The notes beneath the pieces were generated by a model, which was not told where the DNA came from, did no database searches, and saw nothing but the letters and a program-made list of their open reading frames with translations. A stretch of 10,817 bases of DNA from Betaproteobacteria bacterium (GTDB lineage: Bacteria; Pseudomonadota; Gammaproteobacteria; Burkholderiales; SG8-41), in assembly GCA_029883965.1 (NCBI GenBank), contig JAOUIN010000060.1, positions 1 through 10,817 of the forward strand, given 5' to 3'. Below, in pieces: positions 5,901-10,817 of the stretch (positions within the stretch are counted from its first letter, which is position 1; every line of letters starts with the position of its first letter). Both the position numbers and the translations under genes were made by a program.

Positions 5901-7589
5901 ATGACCAAATATATTTTTGTCACTGGTGGTGTAGTCTCCTCCCTTGGCAAAGGTATCGCTGCCGCCTCCCTCGCCGCGATTCTCGAATCCCGCGGCATCA
6001 AAGTCTCGATGCTCAAGCTCGATCCCTATATCAATGTGGATCCGGGCACCATGAGCCCCTTCCAGCACGGCGAAGTGTTTGTCACCGAAGACGGCGCGGA
6101 AACCGATCTTGATCTGGGTCACTACGAGCGCTTCATCAATGCCCGCATGGGCAAGCGCAATAATTTCACCACCGGACAGATTTACGAGAGCGTCATCAAG
6201 AAGGAGCGGCGTGGCGACTATCTGGGCGGCACGGTGCAGGTTATTCCGCATATTACCGATGAAATCAAGCATTACATCCGGCGCGGGGCGGGTGATGCCG
6301 AGATCGCACTGGTGGAAATCGGAGGCACCGTCGGCGACATCGAGTCGCTGCCGTTCCTGGAAGCCATACGCCAGATGGGCATTGAAGACGGCCGCGACAA
6401 CGCCTGCTTCATTCATCTGACGCTGGTGCCGTATATCGCCTCCGCCGGGGAAATCAAGACCAAGCCGACGCAGCATTCCGTGAAGGAGTTGCGTGAAATC
6501 GGTATCCAGCCCGACGTACTGCTGTGCCGTGCCGACCGGCCGCTGCCTGACGGTGAACGGCGGAAGATTGCATTGTTCACGAACGTCAGCGTTGACGCGG
6601 TGATTTCGGCGGTTGACGTCGACAGCATTTACAAAATACCGGGCATGTTGCACCAGCAGAACCTCGACGGCATCGTATGCAACAAACTGGGCATTAATCC
6701 AAAGCCGGCGGATCTGTCGAGCTGGGAACGGGTCATTAATGCACTGGAAAATCCGCATCAGGAAGTCAGCATCGCCCTGGTCGGCAAATACGTCGATCTG
6801 ACGGAATCCTACAAGTCGCTGTCAGAGGCGCTGATCCACGCCGGGATTCATACCGGGTCACGGATCCGGATCCATTACGTCGACTCCGAAACCATAGAAA
6901 AAAATGGCACCGGGTGCCTGGAATCCATGGATGCGATTCTGGTGCCTGGCGGATTCGGCAAGCGCGGCGTAGAGGGGAAGATCGAGACCATACGATACGC
7001 ACGGGAAAACGGCGTGCCTTACCTGGGCATCTGTCTCGGCATGCAACTGGCCGTAATCGAATATGCCCGCAATCTTGCCGGACTGGCCGGAGCGCACAGC
7101 ACCGAGTTCGATCCGGATACACCGCACCCGGTAGTAGCCCTGATCACCGAATGGCAGGACCGGGACGGTCGAATCGAACGTCGTGATGCACGATCCGACC
7201 TCGGCGGCACGATGCGGCTCGGTGGCCAGGAATGTCAGCTGCAGGGCGATTCACTGGCGCGTAAAATTTACGGCGCCGACCGCATCATTGAACGCCACCG
7301 GCACCGTTATGAGGTCAACAACCATTATCTGCAGCGTCTGCTGGATGCCGGGCTCAGCGTCAGCGGCCGGTCGCTGACGGGTGAGTTGTGCGAAATGGTG
7401 GAGATTCCGGGGCACCCCTGGTTTGTCGGCTGTCAGTTTCATCCGGAATTTACATCGACGCCGCGCGCCGGCCATCCGCTGTTCAAGTCCTTTATTGAAG
7501 CGGCGCTGATCCGCTCGCGCAAAGAGCCGCGCCGGATATCCGCGCACGCCAAAGTGGCTTCGCAGGTTGCCGCCGGTGCTGCGGGTTGA
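5901..7589 (+). CDS. pyrG: CTP synthase (glutamine-hydrolysing)
   Basis: A 562-residue CTP synthase that aminates UTP to CTP using ATP and glutamine, the last step of de novo pyrimidine nucleotide synthesis. The N-terminal synthetase domain (about 1-267) opens MTKYIFVTGGVVSSLGKG with the P-loop lysine Lys17, followed by LKLDPYINVDPGTMSPFQHG and EDGAETDLDLGHYERF. The C-terminal glutamine amidotransferase domain (about 290-540) carries the full triad: Cys378 in YLGICLGMQ, and His514 and Glu516 in GCQFHPEF. It is about 17 residues longer than the E. coli enzyme (545), the excess being a basic and alanine-rich tail after the last conserved segment (FKSFIEAALIRSR). The ribosome binding site is weak (only GAG near the ATG), though the start is fixed by the conserved N-terminus. 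kdsA follows after 13 bp. CTP is also the activating nucleotide for KDO, the product pathway of that neighbour. Confidence 0.98.
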   Translation: MTKYIFVTGGVVSSLGKGIAAASLAAILESRGIKVSMLKLDPYINVDPGTMSPFQHGEVFVTEDGAETDLDLGHYERFINARMGKRNNFTTGQIYESVIKKERRGDYLGGTVQVIPHITDEIKHYIRRGAGDAEIALVEIGGTVGDIESLPFLEAIRQMGIEDGRDNACFIHLTLVPYIASAGEIKTKPTQHSVKELREIGIQPDVLLCRADRPLPDGERRKIALFTNVSVDAVISAVDVDSIYKIPGMLHQQNLDGIVCNKLGINPKPADLSSWERVINALENPHQEVSIALVGKYVDLTESYKSLSEALIHAGIHTGSRIRIHYVDSETIEKNGTGCLESMDAILVPGGFGKRGVEGKIETIRYARENGVPYLGICLGMQLAVIEYARNLAGLAGAHSTEFDPDTPHPVVALITEWQDRDGRIERRDARSDLGGTMRLGGQECQLQGDSLARKIYGADRIIERHRHRYEVNNHYLQRLLDAGLSVSGRSLTGELCEMVEIPGHPWFVGCQFHPEFTSTPRAGHPLFKSFIEAALIRSRKEPRRISAHAKVASQVAAGAAG

Positions 7590-7602
7590 ACGACACTCAT
7601 TC

Positions 7603-8439
7603 ATGAAACTCTGCGGATATGATATCGGCCTCGACCGGCCGCTGTTCCTGATTGCAGGGCCATGCGTGGTGGAATCCCGCGACATGGCGATGGATACGGC
7701 GGGAGAATTGAAGCGCATCTGTGCCGAGCTGGACGTCCCTTTCATTTACAAGTCGTCCTACGACAAGGCCAACCGCAGCTCAATCAAGTCATTTCGCGGG
7801 CTGGGCATGGATAAGGGCCTCGAAATTCTTGCCGATGTCGGTAAAACCATAGGCGTACCGGTGCTGACGGATGTGCATGCCATCGAGGAAATTGCACAGG
7901 TTGCCGCCGCGGTTGATGTGTTGCAGACGCCTGCATTCCTGTGCCGCCAGACTGATTTCATCTGTGCAGTCGCGGCTGCAGGCAAACCGGTGAATATCAA
8001 GAAAGGCCAGTTTCTCGCACCTGGCGACATGGTCAATGTCGTCGATAAGGCGCGGGCGGCCAGCGGTACGGACAACATCATGGTGTGCGAGCGCGGCGCC
8101 TCTTTCGGCTACAACAATCTGGTGTCGGACATGCGCTCGCTGATGATCATGCGAGGCACCGGGTGTCCTGTTGTATTTGATGCCACCCATTCGGTGCAAT
8201 TGCCCGGCGGCCAGGGTACAACCAGCGGCGGGCAGCGTGAATTTGTACCGGTGCTGGCGCGTGCCGCGGTTGCCAGCGGCATTTCAGGCTTGTTCATGGA
8301 AACGCATCCGCAGCCGGAGAAAGCGCTGTCGGATGGCCCCAATGCCTGGCCGCTGAAACACATGAAGGCCCTTCTGAAAACGCTGACCGCAATCGATGCG
8401 CTGGTCAAGCGCGAGGGCTTCGCAGAAACCAATGTTTAA
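7603..8439 (+). CDS. kdsA: 3-deoxy-D-manno-octulosonate 8-phosphate synthase (KDO-8-P synthase)
   Basis: A 278-residue aldolase-type TIM-barrel enzyme (E. coli 284). It condenses PEP with arabinose 5-phosphate to KDO-8-phosphate, the committed step toward KDO of lipopolysaccharide. The N-terminus MKLCGYDIGLDRPLFLIAGP leads to CVVES; YKSSYDKANRSS, TDVHAIEE, VNIKKGQF and CERGASFGYNNLV are family hallmarks. Cys21 in AGPC occupies the position where metal-dependent enzymes such as that of Aquifex aeolicus have Cys and the E. coli type has Asn. His196, Glu233 and Asp244 match the other metal ligands, with the same spacing as Aquifex His185, Glu222 and Asp233. I chose ATG 7603; the frame is open from TTG 7567, but that would overlap pyrG and add non-conserved residues. 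The ribosome binding site is weak, and coupling to pyrG 13 bp upstream is likely. Confidence 0.96.
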   Translation: MKLCGYDIGLDRPLFLIAGPCVVESRDMAMDTAGELKRICAELDVPFIYKSSYDKANRSSIKSFRGLGMDKGLEILADVGKTIGVPVLTDVHAIEEIAQVAAAVDVLQTPAFLCRQTDFICAVAAAGKPVNIKKGQFLAPGDMVNVVDKARAASGTDNIMVCERGASFGYNNLVSDMRSLMIMRGTGCPVVFDATHSVQLPGGQGTTSGGQREFVPVLARAAVASGISGLFMETHPQPEKALSDGPNAWPLKHMKALLKTLTAIDALVKREGFAETNV

Positions 8440-8466
8440 TCCGACTGAATCGTCCAGGGACCGGCA

Positions 8467-9750
8467 ATGAGCGCAATCGTTGATGTGATAGGCAGGGAAA
8501 TTCTGGATTCCCGCGGGAATCCGACCGTTGAGGTGGATGTGCTGCTGGAGTCGGGCATATTGGGACGCGCTGCAGTTCCATCCGGCGCCTCGACCGGCAG
8601 CCGCGAAGCGATCGAATTGCGCGACGGCGACATGAGCCGCTACGGCGGCAAAGGCGTGCTTCAGGCCGTGGAGCATGTAAACACCGAAATTTGCGAGGCG
8701 GTGATCGGCGTCGATGCGACAGAGCAGGCATTTGTCGATCGCACCTTGCTGGATCTCGATGGCACCGAAAACAAGTCGCGTCTCGGCGCCAACGCGATGC
8801 TGGCCGTATCGATGGCAGTAGCACGGGCGGCAGGCGAGGAATCGGGACTGCCACTGCATCGTTACCTGGGTGGTGCAGGTGCCATGGCCATGCCGGTGCC
8901 GATGATGAATGTCATCAACGGCGGCGCGCATGCTGACAACGGCCTCGACATGCAGGAATTCATGATCGTGCCGGTGGGCATGCAGAGTTTCCGCGAGGCG
9001 CTGCGTTGTGGCGCGGAGGTGTTCCACGTCCTGCGCAAGCTGCTGACGGACCGCGGCCTTGCCACCGCGGTCGGCGACGAGGGTGGTTTCGCACCGCGAT
9101 TGCCCAAGCACGAGGCGGCCATCAAGGTCATTCTTGAAGCCATTGAGGCCGCGGGGTACAGGCCGGGCGAAGATGTGGCGCTGGCGCTGGACTGTGCCAG
9201 CTCCGAATTTTTCGAAGACGGCGAATACACACTGAGTTCGGAAGGCGTAAGCCTCAAAGCACCGGAATTCGCTGATTATCTTGCGGCCTGGGTCGACAAG
9301 TATCCCATCATCAGCATCGAAGACGGCATGGCAGAGAATGACTGGGACGGCTGGAAGGTGCTGACTGAAAAGCTGGGCAAGCGCGTCCAACTGGTCGGTG
9401 ACGATCTTTTTGTGACCAATACGCGCTATCTGCAACGCGGCATCGATGAGGGCATCGCCAATTCGATTCTGATCAAGGTAAACCAGATCGGCACGCTGAC
9501 CGAGACGCTGGCAGCCATTGAAATGGCCAAGCGTGCTCGCTATACGGCCGTGATATCGCACCGGTCAGGGGAGACGGAGGACACGACCATCGCCGATATC
9601 GCAGTGGCGACCAACGCCATGCAAATCAAGACCGGCTCGTTGTCTCGAACCGATCGTCTGGCAAAGTACAATCAGTTACTGCGTATCGAGGAAGATCTCG
9701 GCGATACGGCAAGTTATCCCGGACGTGGCGCCTTTTACCAGTTGCGCTAG
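8467..9750 (+). CDS. eno: Enolase (phosphopyruvate hydratase)
   Basis: A 427-residue enolase (E. coli 432) that interconverts 2-phosphoglycerate and PEP in glycolysis and gluconeogenesis. The N-terminal capping domain has REILDSRGNPTVEVDV and the mobile-loop sequence PSGASTGSREA. The barrel contains the catalytic Glu205 in VGDEGGFAP and the catalytic base Lys337 in LIKVNQIGTLTET. Metal-ligand segments are ALDCASSEF, SIEDGMAENDWDGW and GDDLFVTN. The loop SHRSGETEDTTIADIAVA and the segment KTGSLSRTDRLAKYNQLLRIE are also intact. AGGGA at 8456-8460 lies 6 nt before ATG 8467, a good ribosome binding site. It sits 27 bp after kdsA and 35 bp before ftsB. In many bacteria enolase is also part of the RNA degradosome, which cannot be judged from this sequence. 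Confidence 0.98.
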   Translation: MSAIVDVIGREILDSRGNPTVEVDVLLESGILGRAAVPSGASTGSREAIELRDGDMSRYGGKGVLQAVEHVNTEICEAVIGVDATEQAFVDRTLLDLDGTENKSRLGANAMLAVSMAVARAAGEESGLPLHRYLGGAGAMAMPVPMMNVINGGAHADNGLDMQEFMIVPVGMQSFREALRCGAEVFHVLRKLLTDRGLATAVGDEGGFAPRLPKHEAAIKVILEAIEAAGYRPGEDVALALDCASSEFFEDGEYTLSSEGVSLKAPEFADYLAAWVDKYPIISIEDGMAENDWDGWKVLTEKLGKRVQLVGDDLFVTNTRYLQRGIDEGIANSILIKVNQIGTLTETLAAIEMAKRARYTAVISHRSGETEDTTIADIAVATNAMQIKTGSLSRTDRLAKYNQLLRIEEDLGDTASYPGRGAFYQLR

Positions 9751-9785
9751 ATTTTCCGGGTACGCCCGTTGCAGGCGCTGACGCC

Positions 9786-10094
9786 ATGCGGTTGCTTGCC
9801 ATCATGCTTGCCGGACTTATCCTGCTGATACAGTATCCGCTGTGGCTGGGCAAAGGCGGATTGCTGCGCGTGTGGGAGACTGAACAGAAAATCGAACTTC
9901 AGCGGGAAACCAATCGCCGCCTGCAGGCGCGCAATGCCGCACTGGACGCCGAGGTGCTCGACCTGAAGCAGGGCCTGGAGGCGGTCGAAGAGCGTGCACG
10001 CAGTGAGCTAGGCATGATCCGGCGCGACGAGATTTTTTTCCAGGTGCTCGACCGCGCACCGGTTGCAGGTCAGGCGGATGCGCCGGTGAAATAG
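9786..10094 (+). CDS. ftsB: Cell division protein FtsB (septum formation initiator)
   Basis: A 102-residue small bitopic membrane protein (E. coli FtsB 103). It has a short cytoplasmic start MR, one hydrophobic segment LLAIMLAGLILLIQYPLWL (about residues 3-21), and then a heptad-rich coiled coil (about 30-72, with QETNRR-like and LDAEVLDLKQG stretches). The family signature EERARSELGMIRRDEIFFQV follows at about 74-93. Known role: FtsB forms the periplasmic FtsQ-FtsB-FtsL complex that activates septal peptidoglycan synthesis. Its place directly after eno is a widespread arrangement in proteobacteria and supports the call. There is no strong Shine-Dalgarno before ATG 9786, and the 35-bp gap suggests co-transcription with eno. 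The tail after about residue 93 (DRAPVAGQADAPVK) is low in conservation, as is usual. Confidence 0.93.
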   Translation: MRLLAIMLAGLILLIQYPLWLGKGGLLRVWETEQKIELQRETNRRLQARNAALDAEVLDLKQGLEAVEERARSELGMIRRDEIFFQVLDRAPVAGQADAPVK

Positions 10095-10139
10095 ACTGGT
10101 CCGATCAACATCATTGAAGATATCAACGAGTAAACAACG

Positions 10140-10817
10140 ATGAGCGCAATCATCATCGATGGGGCGGCCATGGCCCGGCAGGTTTTGGGCGAAATGAAAA
10201 ACCGGGTAGATGCATTTTCCCGCAACGGCGATCCCCCAGGTTTGGCGGTCGTGCTGGTCGGCGACGACCCTGCATCTGCTGTCTACGTGCGCAGCAAGGA
10301 GCGCGCCTGTCGCGAAGCCGGCGTGCAGACGTTCGACACCCGCATGCCTGCAACCACCACCCAGGCCGAGCTGCTCAAAAAAATCGATGTCCTCAATGCC
10401 GATCCAAGGGTGCACGGAATACTGGTGCAACTACCTTTGCCGCCGCACATCGACGCGCCGACGGTACTGCAGCGCATTGCTGTCAAAAAAGACGTGGACG
10501 GCTTCAGCTGGCGCAATCTTGGCGCGCTTCTGGACGGGCATCCGACACTGGCGCCCTGTACGCCCTCGGGGACCATGGTCATGCTGGAGCGCGCCGGCGT
10601 GCCGCTGTCCGGACGTCACGCCGTGGTCATCGGGCGCAGCTCCATCGTCGGCAAACCCGCGGCATTGATGCTGCTGGCGCGCGATGCCACCGTCACCGTG
10701 TGCCATTCGCGCACGGTCGATCTGGCGGCGGTGACCCGGCAAGCCGACATCCTTGTCGCTGCCATCGGCAAACCACGTGCCGTGACTGCCGACATGATCA
10801 AACCCGGCGCCGCGGTC
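10140..10817 (+). CDS. folD: FolD, bifunctional methylenetetrahydrofolate dehydrogenase/methenyltetrahydrofolate cyclohydrolase, cut by the right window edge
   Basis: From ATG 10140 the frame stays open for 226 codons to the window end; the family is usually about 280-290 residues, so roughly the last 60 are missing. FolD oxidises 5,10-methylene-THF to methenyl-THF with NADP and hydrolyses this to 10-formyl-THF. The active-site YxxxK motif is present as Tyr49 and Lys53 in YVRSKERACREAG. GILVQLPLPPHID, KDVDGF with Asp120, PCTPSG and the Rossmann-type segment GRSSIVGKPAALMLL with CHSRT follow in the expected order. One oddity: after DVDGF the usual HPxN-type continuation reads SWRN, so the common His is Ser. 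The gap to ftsB is 45 bp with no clear terminator, and only a weak GAG-type ribosome binding site precedes the start, so it may be the next gene of the pyrG operon. Confidence 0.95.
   Translation, partial: MSAIIIDGAAMARQVLGEMKNRVDAFSRNGDPPGLAVVLVGDDPASAVYVRSKERACREAGVQTFDTRMPATTTQAELLKKIDVLNADPRVHGILVQLPLPPHIDAPTVLQRIAVKKDVDGFSWRNLGALLDGHPTLAPCTPSGTMVMLERAGVPLSGRHAVVIGRSSIVGKPAALMLLARDATVTVCHSRTVDLAAVTRQADILVAAIGKPRAVTADMIKPGAAV

Noticed and set aside
5787..6758. Minus-strand open frame of 323 codons opposite pyrG
   Set aside because: Antisense shadow that covers the pyrG start and its likely promoter; no family resemblance.
7567..7602. Upstream TTG start for kdsA
   Set aside because: It would overlap the end of pyrG by 23 bp and add twelve residues not typical of the family; ATG 7603 gives the familiar MKLCG start.
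8284..9561. Minus-strand open frame of 425 codons spanning the kdsA end and eno
   Set aside because: Antisense shadow crossing two core genes; no domain or ribosome binding site supports it.
8467..10151. Identical 12-base starts of eno (8467) and folD (10140), ATGAGCGCAATC
   Set aside because: Both proteins simply begin Met-Ser-Ala-Ile; the match is short and not flanked by further similarity.

Overview
The window looks like chromosomal DNA from a betaproteobacterium. It is GC-rich (roughly 60% by eye) and densely coded. The order pyrG-kdsA-eno-ftsB and the divergent ppsR/ppsA pair are arrangements I associate with Betaproteobacteria. The FtsB and enolase sequences also read as betaproteobacterial. 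No genus is claimed. No tRNA, rRNA, CRISPR array, insertion sequence or prophage was found, and no intergenic gap exceeds about 70 bases.

Left region (1-2576): the 5' half of a glycosyltransferase recognisable as SenB (selenosugar synthase) runs off the left edge on the minus strand. It is divergent, across a 53-bp spacer, from a complete EgtB-like gene recognisable as SenA (selenoneine synthase). Together they make most of a selenoneine pathway: SenB builds a selenosugar from selenophosphate and a UDP-sugar, and SenA joins it oxidatively to hercynine. The dedicated selenophosphate synthetase SenC and the hercynine maker EgtD are not in view; senC could lie just beyond the left edge. senA overlaps by ATGA a SpoU/TrmH-family RNA 2'-O-methyltransferase gene.

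Middle region (2570-5848): ppsR (bifunctional kinase/pyrophosphorylase) on the minus strand is divergent from ppsA (PEP synthase). PpsA keeps the catalytic His421 and Cys751 and the regulatory Thr419 at the E. coli numbering, so the regulator and its target look like an intact pair.

Right region (5849-10817): a likely operon, pyrG, kdsA, eno, ftsB and then folD (cut by the right edge), all on the plus strand with gaps of 13-45 bp. A sigma70-like promoter with a 17-bp spacer lies immediately upstream of pyrG. The products sit around PEP and CTP: PpsA makes PEP, enolase interconverts 2-phosphoglycerate and PEP, KdsA spends PEP on KDO-8-phosphate, and PyrG makes the CTP later needed to activate KDO. 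FtsB is a cell-division protein and FolD a one-carbon enzyme.

The most interesting part is the sen locus. Selenoneine biosynthesis is already described, so the points of interest are the divergent layout, the coupling to an RNA methyltransferase gene, and the embedding next to a core metabolic locus. I see no clearly undescribed system here.
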